Of a DNA stretch of 64,000 bases, positions 8,259-17,425 are shown piece after piece. The notes under the pieces were generated by a model. The model did not search any database, was not told where the DNA came from, and was given only the letters and a program-made list of their open reading frames with translations. The first letter of the stretch is position 1. Every line of letters starts with the position of its first letter. The stretch is from a bacterium (GTDB lineage Bacteria; Bacillota; Clostridia; Oscillospirales; Acutalibacteraceae): positions 10,180 to 74,179 of the forward strand of contig SFWF01000001.1 of the NCBI GenBank assembly GCA_004560045.1. The letters run 5' to 3'. A program made the translations under genes and the position numbers.

Positions 8259-8939
8259 TTACCTCTTCTTAGCTGAAATCGTGGGTTCTGTTCCTTCTAT
8301 TAGTCTTTTTATGTTAGCGGTGTGCTTAGCGAAGACGATAACCCCTGCCATCAGCGCCATAATTATTACGGGGATTATATTATAGTAGGCGAAATTCACT
8401 ACTATCGCGTATACTATCGCTACTCCTATGACCACGACGGTTGCAATAAGGGAGCTTAGCGATACGATCTTCGAAATTATAAGGGATACTATGAAGGCCG
8501 TCAGCCCGAGTATTATGGCAAGCGGACAGCATACCGCGAAGGTTCCGACGCTGGTAGCGACCGCCTTACCGCCCTTGAATCCGAAGAATATCGGATAAAT
8601 ATGGCCGAGCATTACGGCGATACAGCAGATATAGGCGCCGTAGTCGGGATGAAAAAGCCAGTTAAAGCCTTGTTCAACGTTATTTATAAGATATCCGAAA
8701 ACAAGCTTTCCCGCAAGGCAGGCACCGAAGCCCTTTAAGATATCGAATAAAAAGGTAAGTATGGCAGGAAGCTTACCCACCGTTCGAAGCACGTTTGTGG
8801 CGCCCGCGTTACCGCTGCCCGATTTCCGAACGTCCTCGCCCGTAAAAATACGGGACATTATTACCGCAAAGTTGAGTGATCCGAGCAGGTATGCAAAAGC
8901 TATTACCCCTACCGCTGTTAAAACTTGATATGCGCTCAC
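8259..8939 (-). CDS. plsY: Acyl-phosphate:glycerol-3-phosphate acyltransferase
   Basis: A 226-residue multi-pass membrane enzyme that acylates glycerol 3-phosphate with acyl phosphate, the first step of phosphatidic acid synthesis in Gram-positive bacteria. The three PlsY motifs are visible: SGNAGATNVLRT near residue 41, GHIYPIFFGFKGGKAVAT near 112, and a late block before HTANIKRL. Hydrophobic segments fit the usual membrane helices. The start follows the der stop with no gap, and gpsA begins 5 bases after its end. Confidence 0.94.
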   Translation of the reverse strand: MSAYQVLTAVGVIAFAYLLGSLNFAVIMSRIFTGEDVRKSGSGNAGATNVLRTVGKLPAILTFLFDILKGFGACLAGKLVFGYLINNVEQGFNWLFHPDYGAYICCIAVMLGHIYPIFFGFKGGKAVATSVGTFAVCCPLAIILGLTAFIVSLIISKIVSLSSLIATVVVIGVAIVYAIVVNFAYYNIIPVIIMALMAGVIVFAKHTANIKRLIEGTEPTISAKKR

Positions 8940-10262
8940 CTATTTATCTCCTCTTTCTCTGATGACAAATCGTATGGGCGTTCCCTCGAGTCCGAAGGTA
9001 GACCTTATTTGATTTTCAAGATATCGCTGGTATGAAAAGTGAAACAGGTCGGCCCTGTTACAAAAGCAAACAAATGTCGGAGGCTTGGTCGAAGCCTGCG
9101 TCATATAGTAGATTTTAAGTCTTCGGCCCTTATCCGACGGGGGCTGAACACGGGCGGTGGACTCGGCTAAAATATCGTTGAGCTTACCGGTAGAAATACG
9201 CATCGTATTCTGTGTATGAACGTACTTTATAAGCTCGAAAAGCCTATCGAGGCGCTGACCCGTTTTGGCCGAAATAAAAATTATGGGGGCGAAGGACATA
9301 AATGAAAAGTCGTTCATAAGGCTCTTTCGGTAGGAGTCCATAGTCCTTCCGTCCTTTTCGACGATATCCCATTTATTTACCGCGATTATACAGGCCTTTC
9401 CCTCTTCCAAGGCGAGGCCCGCAACCTTTGAGTCCTGCTCGGTGAAGCCGTCGGTGCCGTCGATCATAATAACGCAGACGTCGCTTCGCTCGATGGCCAT
9501 TTTGGCGCGGAGCACACTGTATTTTTCGAGCTTGTCGTCGACCTTGGATTTTCTTCTTAGTCCTGCGGTATCGGTAAAGTTGAAGCGACCGAACTCGTTT
9601 TCAACGAGACTGTCGATAGCGTCTCTGGTCGTTCCCGCAATATCCGAAACGATTACCCTTTCCTCGCCCGCAACGGCGTTTACGAGGGAGGATTTACCCG
9701 CATTTGGCTTTCCGATAATAGCGACGTTTATAATCTCGCTTTCGAGCTCGTCGGACTCCTCCTCGGGGAGGTATTTTATAACCTCGTCGAGAAGGTCGCC
9801 CGTTCCCGTTCCGTGAACCGAGGAAACGGCTACGGGGTCGCCGAGGCCTAAATTGTAAAATTCGTAAAATTCAAGGGGCGGCTCGCCTATTTTATCGCAT
9901 TTATTTACGCAAAGAACGACCGGTTTTCCGCTTTTCTGAAGCAGTGCAGCCACGTCCTCGTCGGCGGCGGTAACACCGCTTTTTACGTCAACGACAAAGA
10001 TTATGGCATTGGCCATTTCGATGGCAAGCTGAGCCTGATTTCTCATCCCCTGAAGAATGACGTCGTCGGTTCCCTGCTCGATACCGCCGGTATCGATAAG
10101 CATCATCTGCCGACCGCACCATTCGGCATCCCCGTATATTCTATCACGGGTAACACCCGGAGTATCGTCGACTATTGACATACGTTTACCGATTAGTTTG
10201 TTGAAAAGGGTCGATTTGCCGACATTGGGCCTTCCGACCACCGCAACAACGGGTTTTGCCAT
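8940..10262 (-). CDS. der: Ribosome assembly GTPase Der (EngA)
   Basis: A 440-residue protein with tandem G domains. The first has GRPNVGKST near residue 10, DTPGVTRD and NKCD; the second has GKPNAGKSS near 185, DTAGLRRKSKVDD near 233 and NKWD near 300. A C-terminal KH-like domain follows, ending with RFVIRERG. Der acts in 50S subunit maturation. It sits between the DUF512 gene and plsY in a conserved Firmicutes-type cluster. Confidence 0.96.
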   Translation of the reverse strand: MAKPVVAVVGRPNVGKSTLFNKLIGKRMSIVDDTPGVTRDRIYGDAEWCGRQMMLIDTGGIEQGTDDVILQGMRNQAQLAIEMANAIIFVVDVKSGVTAADEDVAALLQKSGKPVVLCVNKCDKIGEPPLEFYEFYNLGLGDPVAVSSVHGTGTGDLLDEVIKYLPEEESDELESEIINVAIIGKPNAGKSSLVNAVAGEERVIVSDIAGTTRDAIDSLVENEFGRFNFTDTAGLRRKSKVDDKLEKYSVLRAKMAIERSDVCVIMIDGTDGFTEQDSKVAGLALEEGKACIIAVNKWDIVEKDGRTMDSYRKSLMNDFSFMSFAPIIFISAKTGQRLDRLFELIKYVHTQNTMRISTGKLNDILAESTARVQPPSDKGRRLKIYYMTQASTKPPTFVCFCNRADLFHFSYQRYLENQIRSTFGLEGTPIRFVIRERGDK

Positions 10263-10279
10263 AGCTTTTCCTCTCTGTT

Positions 10280-11581
10280 CTAAAAACTCGCAAGGGCCTC
10301 GACGAAGGAATATCCGTCGGGCTCGATGATTTTAATTTCTACGCCCAGCTCTTTTTCGACCTCGGCGACCGAAACGCTGTCTAAAAAGAGGTCGCGTTCA
10401 AACCGAAGCATATTAGAGGGTACAAGCAGGATGTCACCGATATCCTTACCCCTTAACTGAGCTATTATATCGCCGCCGGTAAGAAGTCCCGCGACGGTTA
10501 TTTTTTCGCCGAAGAAATCGTTTCTGATCTCATACACGTTACATTTTAAATTATGCCATTTATTTCCCGCTTTGTCAACAGTTGCCTTTATAAGGGGGTA
10601 GGCGGCGACTCCCGTTGCGCAGCAGATCCGCTTTTCACAGGCCGGCTCTTCCATATCCGAAAGGGCATCGTTTGCCTCTTTTTCGAAAAGAGACCACATT
10701 CCGACTCCGTTATCGAGCTGATGAAAATCGCCGTAGTGCTCGGCGGGAGGTATGGGTATCCCCGCCTTAAGGTAAAACTCGTCGGCGGCAAAGCAGAGCT
10801 TTGCTCCGAGCCTTTCTTCACACTCTTTATTTACCTTTTCGGTTATTTCAATAACCCTTTTCGAGGTTTCTGCGCCGAAGGGGGTGATTTTGGTAAGGCC
10901 GTCACGGTATTTGGTAAGTCCGACGGGTACCGAAGCAATGCACTGCGCATTCCTATATCCCGAAAGGTCGCGAAGGGTTTTTTCAAGCTCGGCGCCGTCG
11001 TTATAGCCGGGGACCAAAACAAGCTGAAAATTCATTTTAATTCCCGCGTCGTCAAGCCTTTTTATTATTTCCAGCTTTTCGCCCGCAAAACGGTTATTCA
11101 TCATTTTACAGCGAAGCTCGGGGTTGGTGGTATGAACCGAGATATTTACGGGACTTATATGCATTTTTATTATGCGCCCGATTTCGTGCTCGGTAAGGTT
11201 AGTAAGGGTAATATAGTTTCCGAAAAGGAAGGACAGACGGGAATCGTCGTCCTTAAAATAGAGGGTATCGCGCATACCGTGGGGAAGCTGATCGATAAAG
11301 CAGAAAATACATTTATTCCTGCAGGAATGCTGCTCGTCCATAAGATAGCTGTCGAAAAGGAGTCCGAGCTCGTCGTACTCGCCTTTTTTAATTTTATAGA
11401 CCTTTTCCTTACCGTTTTTTCTAAGTACGGTAAGGGTCAGCTTTTCGTCATTCTGATAAAAGCGGTAGTCGAGAACGTCGACAATCTCGTTATCGCCGAT
11501 TTTTACAAGGGTATCCCCTGCTTTTATTCCCGCCCTTGCCGCAGGGCTTTTCTTTTCTACCTCGCAGATTTTTACGGCCAT
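10280..11581 (-). CDS. PDZ/radical-SAM-like DUF512 protein
   Basis: A 433-residue protein of the DUF512 family. An N-terminal PDZ-like segment (about 1-65, with AARAGIKAGDTLVKIG) is followed by a Cys cluster C-x3-C-x2-C in CRNKCIFCFIDQLP near residue 90, as in radical-SAM iron-sulfur proteins, and by a C-terminal DUF512 domain with TGVAA and LTGGDI blocks. The biochemical function is unknown. The gene is commonly found beside der, as here. Start ATG has GAAGGTG upstream. It is the first gene after the rpmF terminator. Confidence 0.85.
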   Translation of the reverse strand: MAVKICEVEKKSPAARAGIKAGDTLVKIGDNEIVDVLDYRFYQNDEKLTLTVLRKNGKEKVYKIKKGEYDELGLLFDSYLMDEQHSCRNKCIFCFIDQLPHGMRDTLYFKDDDSRLSFLFGNYITLTNLTEHEIGRIIKMHISPVNISVHTTNPELRCKMMNNRFAGEKLEIIKRLDDAGIKMNFQLVLVPGYNDGAELEKTLRDLSGYRNAQCIASVPVGLTKYRDGLTKITPFGAETSKRVIEITEKVNKECEERLGAKLCFAADEFYLKAGIPIPPAEHYGDFHQLDNGVGMWSLFEKEANDALSDMEEPACEKRICCATGVAAYPLIKATVDKAGNKWHNLKCNVYEIRNDFFGEKITVAGLLTGGDIIAQLRGKDIGDILLVPSNMLRFERDLFLDSVSVAEVEKELGVEIKIIEPDGYSFVEALASF

Positions 11582-11597
11582 ACTGCACCTTCTTTCA

Positions 11598-11630
11598 TAA
11601 AAAAATAGAGAAGGATCGCTCCTCCTCTAT
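11598..11630 (-). terminator. Terminator after rpmF
   Basis: Eleven-pair stem (11605-11615 with 11620-11630, one G-T pair) followed on the minus strand by TTTTTTT. It separates yceD-rpmF from the DUF512-der operon. Confidence 0.85.
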
Positions 11631-11649
11631 CCCCTAATCTTTTAAAAAA

Positions 11650-11832
11650 TTAGTCCTCAACCTTTACAACTTCACGTCCGTTGTAGTAGCCACATGCGGG
11701 GCAAATTCTGTGAGGTCTCTTGTACTCTCCGCAACGGTCGCATTTTACGAGGGTAGGAGCAGTGAGTTTCCACAGGTTATTACGTCTTTTGTCACGTCTT
11801 GCTTTTGAGGTTTTTCTCTTCGGTACTGCCAT
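11650..11832 (-). CDS. rpmF: 50S ribosomal protein L32
   Basis: A 60-residue zinc-ribbon L32: [17 protein letters not shown] at the start and paired CDRC/CPAC zinc ligands. It lies 37 bases downstream of the YceD gene, the usual yceD-rpmF pair, and is followed by a strong terminator. Confidence 0.96.
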   Translation of the reverse strand: MAVPKRKTSKARRDKRRNNLWKLTAPTLVKCDRCGEYKRPHRICPACGYYNGREVVKVED

Positions 11833-11869
11833 TTCAGCGCCTCCTTAAAATTTTTGTCTTTGGTAGATT

Positions 11870-12376
11870 TTAGTCTTTTAAAAGCTCTGTAAGAGCGGCA
11901 AGCCTGGGGTCGATCTCCTTCTTCTGACAGCTACAGCTACCAAGGTTAAGATCGGTTCCGCAGTCGGGGCATAGTCCCCTGCAATCAGCCTTACAAAGAA
12001 TTTTCGTCGGAAGGCTCATCACAATGTCGTCGTAACAGAAGTCTTCAAGGTCGAGCTTCATATCGGGTACAACCGCCACGTCGTCGTTTTGAATACTATC
12101 TTCGTCTTCAAGACTTACGACGATAGTGCGATTGATCTTTGCGATATAATTAACCGTCGTTTCTTTTAGACAACGGTCGCAAAAACCGACATAACTGACC
12201 TTGCAATCGAGCTGAGATTCAACAATACCTGCGCGGCTGACAATTTTTCCGCTAATTGCCACGGGGGAACGAAACGGTTTGACGCCAAGGAAATTTAATT
12301 CAGACAAATCCATTTCGAATTCGACCGACAGAGTGTCTCTGCTGCCGGAAAACAGGGGCTTCAGATCGAGAAGCAT
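11870..12376 (-). CDS. YceD/DUF177 family protein
   Basis: A 168-residue protein of the YceD (DUF177) family, linked by conserved position before rpmF to 23S rRNA accumulation or ribosome assembly. The family's cysteine-rich tail is present: CKADCRGLCPDCGTDLN and a following CSC, likely a zinc site, and an earlier YVGFCDRC. Start ATG has GAGGTGAG upstream and a perfect consensus promoter at 12404-12432. Confidence 0.85.
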   Translation of the reverse strand: MLLDLKPLFSGSRDTLSVEFEMDLSELNFLGVKPFRSPVAISGKIVSRAGIVESQLDCKVSYVGFCDRCLKETTVNYIAKINRTIVVSLEDEDSIQNDDVAVVPDMKLDLEDFCYDDIVMSLPTKILCKADCRGLCPDCGTDLNLGSCSCQKKEIDPRLAALTELLKD

Positions 12377-12403
12377 AATCTCACCTCAATTGTCACAAAG
12401 AAC

Positions 12404-12432
12404 ATTATATATAATGCGTCTCCTTTTGTCAA
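12404..12432 (-). promoter_or_regulatory. Consensus sigma-A promoter for yceD-rpmF
   Basis: Perfect TTGACA (12427-12432), 17-base spacer and perfect TATAAT (12404-12409) on the minus strand. Expected to be one of the strongest promoters in the window. Confidence 0.92.
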
Positions 12433-12452
12433 GTGTTTTTTAAACATAAAAT

Positions 12453-12478
12453 TACGGAGCAGAAGTATCTGCTCCGTA
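12453..12478 (-). terminator. Terminator after small P-loop gene
   Basis: Perfect 11-base stem 12453-12463/12468-12478 with loop AGTA; on the minus strand ATTTTATG follows, a modest U-run. Confidence 0.7.
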
Positions 12479-12487
12479 GGGGGTAAA

Positions 12488-12892
12488 TTACAGTTTCTGA
12501 GCTACCTCGAAAACCTCTGAGGGAAGGTCTGCTTCGTCGCAGGATACGGTAAATACGTACTCGATGTCCTCGCTTGCGGCAAGGCGCTTAAAGAAGCCGT
12601 CGATTCCGTCGAGGCCGCCGCCGATCTTCTTGGTTGCGTCGCCGAAGATATGGGTAACGTCGTGGTTGCTTGCGGCTATTCCGCAGAGCATGGCATAATA
12701 TTCATCATAACCGGAAATTCCGTAGCTTTCTACGTCGATAAGTCGTACCTCGCGAGCAACGCTAAAACGGAGGGCGTCGCCTTTCTCGATGCAGACCACG
12801 TTTCCGGGACTGGACTTAGCGGCAGCGTTTACTGCGTCGATGAGTTTTTTGGTTTTTCCTGAACCTTTGTTTCCGATAATAAGTTTAATCAT
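12488..12892 (-). CDS. Small P-loop protein of unknown function
   Basis: A 134-residue protein starting with a clear Walker A motif, GNKGSGKT at residues 7-14. No classical DExx Walker B is visible; the nearest candidates are the hydrophobic strands ending in HIFGDA and YVFTVSCDE. It is too short for a full AAA or ABC ATPase and may be a minimal nucleotide-binding protein. I do not recognise a characterised homologue. It lies 59 bases downstream of pgi on the same strand and ends in a terminator, so it is probably expressed with pgi. Confidence 0.6.
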   Translation of the reverse strand: MIKLIIGNKGSGKTKKLIDAVNAAAKSSPGNVVCIEKGDALRFSVAREVRLIDVESYGISGYDEYYAMLCGIAASNHDVTHIFGDATKKIGGGLDGIDGFFKRLAASEDIEYVFTVSCDEADLPSEVFEVAQKL

Positions 12893-12951
12893 ATTATCCG
12901 CTCCTTTTCTATATACACCGCTTTCGCGGTTATTTTAATTAGCTTAGCTTA

Positions 12952-14292
12952 TTATTTTGCGAGGCGGGCTTCAAGCTCTGCCTTGGCGGCCTCGTAGCCG
13001 GGCTTGCCGAGAAGGGCAAACATATTCTTCTTATAGCTCTCTACGCCGGGCTGATCGAAGGGGTTGACTCCGAGGAGGTAGCCCGAAATTCCGCAGGCCT
13101 TTTCGAAGAAGTAAATAAGACGGCCGAGGTTTTCCTCGTCGGCTTTATCTATCGAGATAACGAGGTTTGGAACAGATCCGTCGGTATGAGCGAGGATGGT
13201 TCCCTCGAAGGCCTTGGAATTTACGAAGGAGAGTGGCTTTCCTGCGAGGAAGTTGAGTCCGTCGCCGTCGTCATCCTCCTTTTCGATACAGATATCGTTT
13301 CCGCATTCACCGATGGTAACTACGGTTTCGAACATTACGCGGCTTCCGTCCTGTATAAACTGACCCATAGAGTGAAGGTCGGTAGAGAAGACCACAGACG
13401 CGGGGAAGAGACCCTTATTGTCCTTTCCTTCGCTTTCGCCAAAGAGCTGCTTATACCATTCGGACATCATGGTAAAGCGGGGCTCGTAGGAAACCAGCAT
13501 TTCGACCGCCTTACCCTTGCGGTAGAAGGCATTACGGATAGCGGCGTAGGTATAGCAGGGGTTTTCGTAGATATCGTTTACCGAGTAGTCGGCGGCGGCA
13601 TCGGCAGCACCCTTCATAAGCGCGTCGATATCGGCTCCGCAGACGGCAATGGGAAGAAGGCCAACGGCGGTAAGCACCGAGAAGCGTCCTCCGACGTCGT
13701 CGGGAATTACGAAGCATTCGTATCCCTTCTGATCGGCGAGCTGCTTCAGAGTTCCTCTTGCCTTATCGGTAGTGCAGTAGATTCTCTTTGCGGCCTCTTC
13801 CTCGCCGTAGCGCTCCTCAAGATATTTGCGGAGAACGCGGAAGGCGATGGCGGGCTCGGTAGTGGTTCCCGATTTCGAAACTATGTTGACCGAAACGCGC
13901 TTTCCTTCGCAGATCTTAAGAAGATCGTCGAGGGCAGAGCCCGAAATGGTATTACCGGCGAAATATATGTCGGGGGTAATCTTGGGAAGAGCGTTATAGT
14001 TATTCGACTTTAAGAATTCAATAGCGGCACGGGCGCCGAGGTAGGAGCCTCCGATTCCGATAACGATGAAAACGTCGGTATCGTCGATTATTTTAGCGGC
14101 GGCTTTTTTAATTCTTGCGAATTCGTCTTTATCGTACGCAGTGGGAAGGTCGATCCATCCGAGGAAGTCGTTTCCGAGACCGGTTTTAGTATGAAGCATT
14201 TCGTGCGCAGACTTTACCTGAGCTTCCATTCCAACGAGGTCGTTTTCACAGAGGAAGTCGGCGGCATACTTATAGTTGAATTTAAGTGCCAT
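12952..14292 (-). CDS. pgi: Glucose-6-phosphate isomerase
   Basis: A 446-residue glycolytic enzyme interconverting glucose 6-phosphate and fructose 6-phosphate. The Firmicutes-type PGI signatures are seen: [11 protein letters not shown] near residue 80, [14 protein letters not shown] near 139, the [13 protein letters not shown] block with the catalytic Glu near 285, and the late catalytic Lys region. Length is normal. Start ATG has AAGGAG upstream; promoter at 14362-14391. Confidence 0.96.
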   Translation of the reverse strand: MALKFNYKYAADFLCENDLVGMEAQVKSAHEMLHTKTGLGNDFLGWIDLPTAYDKDEFARIKKAAAKIIDDTDVFIVIGIGGSYLGARAAIEFLKSNNYNALPKITPDIYFAGNTISGSALDDLLKICEGKRVSVNIVSKSGTTTEPAIAFRVLRKYLEERYGEEEAAKRIYCTTDKARGTLKQLADQKGYECFVIPDDVGGRFSVLTAVGLLPIAVCGADIDALMKGAADAAADYSVNDIYENPCYTYAAIRNAFYRKGKAVEMLVSYEPRFTMMSEWYKQLFGESEGKDNKGLFPASVVFSTDLHSMGQFIQDGSRVMFETVVTIGECGNDICIEKEDDDGDGLNFLAGKPLSFVNSKAFEGTILAHTDGSVPNLVISIDKADEENLGRLIYFFEKACGISGYLLGVNPFDQPGVESYKKNMFALLGKPGYEAAKAELEARLAK

Positions 14293-14361
14293 GGTTTTAA
14301 AACTCCTTTTGGGTTGCCTTATGATATGAGAAGGATGAAATAGAGGGACTTATAAGTCTTT

Positions 14362-14391
14362 ATAATACCTCATCCTATCTGCTTATGTCCA
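14362..14391 (-). promoter_or_regulatory. Sigma-A promoter for pgi
   Basis: TGGACA (14386-14391), 18-base spacer and TATTAT (14362-14367) on the minus strand, about 70 bases upstream of the start. Confidence 0.55.
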
Positions 14392-14447
14392 TTTTACACT
14401 AAACCTAAAGTTTTTTCAACAGAAATTTATAATATTTAGTAATAAAA

Positions 14448-15662
14448 TTACAAGGTGAACAAACTTTTAAGCAGTCGGACGAGGCAAATTCCGTAGGTCA
14501 GGCGGTCGGAGCCGTTTTTCGCCGTCACCTTCAGACTGCCTATTTCCTGCCCGTTCAGGTAAAAATTGACGCGCCCGACGGTATCCCCCTTCTTTACGGG
14601 GGCGGTAAGCTCTTCGGAAAGAGAGAGGGTCGAGGTTATTTTTTTCTCCTCCCCTTTTTTAAGGAGAACCGAAAATTCTTCGGTTATTTCGGGGATGATC
14701 TCGGGTACGGTGCCCTTTTTGACGGGAAGGGTATGAAGTCCCTTTGTTTCGGGCTCTATATTTATATATGAGTAGTTGGCGAAGCCGAAATCGAGCAGCT
14801 TCTGACAGCCTGAGAAACGGTCCTTGCTTGTAGGTGAGCCGAGCACCACCGCAATAAGGGTAAGGCCCTGTCTTTCGGCGGCGGCCGCAAGGCAGGAGCC
14901 TGCCTTCGAGGTCGTTCCCGTTTTTAGACCGAAGCAGCCCTCGTAGTAGCGGATAAGCTTATTCGTATTGGTAAGCTCGCTTTCGCCGTTTCGAAGGGAG
15001 TCTATACGGATTGTACTGTATTCTCTTATAAGGTCGTGCTTCAGAAGCTCTTTCGACATCAGAGCCACGTCGTAGGCGGTGGTAAGGTGCTCCTCGGCGT
15101 CGAGGCCGTAGCTGTTAACGAAATGGGTCGACTCCATACCGAGAGCGTCGGCCTTTTCGTTCATCAGCTTAACGAATACCTCCTCGCTGCCCGAAACCGC
15201 TTCGGCAAGGGCAACTGTGGCATCGTTGGCCGAGGCAATTACGGTAGCCTTAAGCAGGTCGTTTACCGTCATAACCTCACCCGGCTCCAGCCATATCTGG
15301 GAGCCGCCCATACTTGCGGCATGGTCGGAGGCGGTAATTTTATCGTCGAGGCTCAGCCTTCCGCTTTCTATCGCCTCCATAACTAAAACAAGGGTCATAA
15401 TTTTCGTGATAGAGGCAGGGGCAAGCCTGACTTCGGCATTGCTTTCGTAAAGCACTTTACCCGTATTATATTCCATAAGTATTGCGGATTTTGCGTTTAT
15501 TTGTAAATTTTCTCCGATTTCGGCGGAGGCCTGCTCGTTTACCGGCAAAGGCTCGTTAAATTCCGCCGAGGCGGGCTCAATGGGTACGGACGAGGCCGAT
15601 GCGGGTATTACGGCATAGATCATAAGGGACAGACAAAGGAAAAGTATCGTAATTTTTTTCAT
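14448..15662 (-). CDS. D-alanyl-D-alanine carboxypeptidase (DacF-type low-molecular-weight PBP)
   Basis: A 404-residue exported serine DD-carboxypeptidase that trims pentapeptide stems in peptidoglycan. A signal peptide ends near residue 24 (IPASAS). The three active-site motifs are present: SITK with Ser84, SAN at 144-146 and KTG near 252. A beta-rich C-terminal PBP5-like domain and a hydrophobic tail (LVRLLKSLFTL) fit membrane attachment. ATG at 15662 is chosen over an in-frame GTG at 15677 because GGGGTG lies 7 bases before it. That site lies in the 3' arm of the preceding hairpin. DacF-type enzymes often serve spore cortex; this is inference here. Confidence 0.9.
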   Translation of the reverse strand: MKKITILFLCLSLMIYAVIPASASSVPIEPASAEFNEPLPVNEQASAEIGENLQINAKSAILMEYNTGKVLYESNAEVRLAPASITKIMTLVLVMEAIESGRLSLDDKITASDHAASMGGSQIWLEPGEVMTVNDLLKATVIASANDATVALAEAVSGSEEVFVKLMNEKADALGMESTHFVNSYGLDAEEHLTTAYDVALMSKELLKHDLIREYSTIRIDSLRNGESELTNTNKLIRYYEGCFGLKTGTTSKAGSCLAAAAERQGLTLIAVVLGSPTSKDRFSGCQKLLDFGFANYSYINIEPETKGLHTLPVKKGTVPEIIPEITEEFSVLLKKGEEKKITSTLSLSEELTAPVKKGDTVGRVNFYLNGQEIGSLKVTAKNGSDRLTYGICLVRLLKSLFTL

Positions 15663-15668
15663 AAATAA

Positions 15669-15697
15669 ACACCCCACAGAAAATATATGTGGGGTGT
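15669..15697 (-). terminator. Intercistronic hairpin between LUD and dacF genes
   Basis: Ten-base perfect stem 15669-15678/15688-15697 (ACACCCCACA/TGTGGGGTGT). On the minus strand only TTTATTT follows, so it is a weak terminator at best. Its 3' arm holds the dacF ribosome binding site, suggesting it may also limit translation. Confidence 0.6.
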
Positions 15698-15703
15698 GGC
15701 ATT

Positions 15704-16333
15704 TTAATAACCAAGCTCCTCGGCACAGAGGATGACCTTTATTCGGTTTTTCTTTCTCTGCATACCGCAGACGGTATAATGGGCACAGATTCGTCCTTCG
15801 CTCCTACAGCCCTTTGTTATATCGGCGTCGGGGTAGAGGCAGTGCCCCAAGGTCTTGCAGGGGGTATCTACCCCGAGGCGCTGAGCATTTTTAGGTGCGG
15901 CAACCGTTTTTACGCGGTGAAAGCCCTCCTTTACGTCCTCTACGATCTTATTTTTACCTACGATACAGATAACCGATTCGGGGCCGAAGGTAATTGCGGC
16001 CACGCGGTTTCCGTTTCCGTCGACGTTTATAAGCTCGCCCTCCCTTGTTACGGCATTGGCAGAGGTTATAAAGGCATCGGCCGAGAAGGTCTTACGGTAG
16101 ATCTCTTCGACCTCTTCCCTCGAAAGCCCGGGGACCGAGCGGTCGAGAAAGACGTAGTCGCCGCTTTTCATAAGGTCGAAAACTCCGCACTCGGATAAAG
16201 TCACCGAGCCGCCGCAGCTTATTACGTCACCCTTTTTAAGAAGTCCCTTTACGATTTCGGGGATATCCTCCTTTTTTTCTGCAAAATAGGCCTCCATATT
16301 ATTTTTTCTTAAGGCCTCAAGAATTTTTTCCAT
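15704..16333 (-). CDS. LUD (LutC/DUF162) domain protein
   Basis: A 209-residue single-domain LUD protein. Blocks seen are ISCGGSVTLSECG near residues 38-50, SADAFITSANAVTREGELINVDGNGNR (read in parts) near 84-110, and a C-terminal CRSEGRICAHYTVCG segment. LutC-type proteins take part in L-lactate oxidation, but this gene has no lutA/lutB neighbours, so its role is unknown. It starts 3 bases after mnmA. Confidence 0.8.
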   Translation of the reverse strand: MEKILEALRKNNMEAYFAEKKEDIPEIVKGLLKKGDVISCGGSVTLSECGVFDLMKSGDYVFLDRSVPGLSREEVEEIYRKTFSADAFITSANAVTREGELINVDGNGNRVAAITFGPESVICIVGKNKIVEDVKEGFHRVKTVAAPKNAQRLGVDTPCKTLGHCLYPDADITKGCRSEGRICAHYTVCGMQRKKNRIKVILCAEELGY

Positions 16334-16336
16334 AAT

Positions 16337-17386
16337 CTATTCACTCCTTATTATATATCCGCCGCCGAGGACCGCGTCGCCGTCGTAAAATACCGCCGAC
16401 TGACCCGGTGTGGGTCCGCGCTGAGGATTTTCGAACTCTAAGAGGGCTTCGGTCTCGCTTAGGGGATGAAAGACGCATTTTTCGTCCCGCGCACTGTATC
16501 TGAGTCTGGCGGTGCAGGTGAGATCCCTTCCGTCGGATACTGCGCCGATAAAATTCACGTTATTTATATATACCCTCTTCTTATATATGTGTTCCTCGTC
16601 GCCGAGTATTACGGTATTGGTCACGGGGTCCTTGGAGATTACGAACTGAGGTTTTCCGAGGGCTATTCCGAGGCCCTTGCGCTGACCTATGGTATAGTGC
16701 TGATGACCAAGGTGACGACCGAGGACCTTTCCGCAGATATCGGTATAGTCTCCCGTCTTAAAGGGCTCTCCCCTATACTCCTCGAGAAAGGCGGCATAGT
16801 CGCCGTCGGGCACGAAGCAGATGTCCTGACTCTCCTTGGCAGACGCCGAAGAAAAGGCATATTTTTCGGCAATCTCCCTTACCTCGTCTTTAGTAAGACG
16901 GCTAAGGGGCATAAGCATATGAGAAAGCTGATGCTGAGAAAGGCGCCATAAAACGTAGGTCTGATCCTTTTTTCTGTCGGCGGGACGGTAAAGAAGGTAT
17001 CTTCCCGAGCCGACGTCAAAGCCAATATCACTATAGTGACCCGTAGCGATAAAATCACAGCCGTCCTTTAAAGCCTCGTCGAGGAGGGCGCCGAATTTCA
17101 GATATTTATTACATTCTATACAGGGGTTTGGAGTAAGTCCCAAGGCATAGCCCCGAGCAAACCGTTCGATCACCTCGGTTTTAAAGGTGCTCCGCATATC
17201 GTAAACCTTGTGCGCTATACCGAGACGGTCACAGACCTCCTTTGCGGCGGCAACCTCGGCAGAGACGCCGTCACGCTCGTAAAGGCGCAGGGTTGCTCCG
17301 CATACCTCGTAACCCATATCCTTAAGAATGACCGCAGAGACCGAGCTGTCAACTCCGCCCGACATAGCCGCCGTTACTTTTTTCAT
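16337..17386 (-). CDS. mnmA: tRNA-specific 2-thiouridylase MnmA
   Basis: A 349-residue ATP-dependent enzyme that thiolates U34 of Lys, Glu and Gln tRNAs. The PP-loop is SGGVDSS at residues 9-15. The catalytic cysteines are Cys89 in NPCIEC and the Cys of SQDICFV near 187. The central YTIGQRKGLG block is present, and the C-terminal beta-barrel ends with GGGYI. It is followed by the LUD gene and preceded by pyrR on the same strand. Confidence 0.96.
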   Translation of the reverse strand: MKKVTAAMSGGVDSSVSAVILKDMGYEVCGATLRLYERDGVSAEVAAAKEVCDRLGIAHKVYDMRSTFKTEVIERFARGYALGLTPNPCIECNKYLKFGALLDEALKDGCDFIATGHYSDIGFDVGSGRYLLYRPADRKKDQTYVLWRLSQHQLSHMLMPLSRLTKDEVREIAEKYAFSSASAKESQDICFVPDGDYAAFLEEYRGEPFKTGDYTDICGKVLGRHLGHQHYTIGQRKGLGIALGKPQFVISKDPVTNTVILGDEEHIYKKRVYINNVNFIGAVSDGRDLTCTARLRYSARDEKCVFHPLSETEALLEFENPQRGPTPGQSAVFYDGDAVLGGGYIIRSE

Positions 17387-17425
17387 AAATTACCTCCACA
17401 TACACATATTACATATAACAGGCAG

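Noticed and set aside
10553..11608. 351-codon plus-strand frame opposite the DUF512 gene
   Set aside because: Shadow of a well-supported gene; translation has no recognisable domain.
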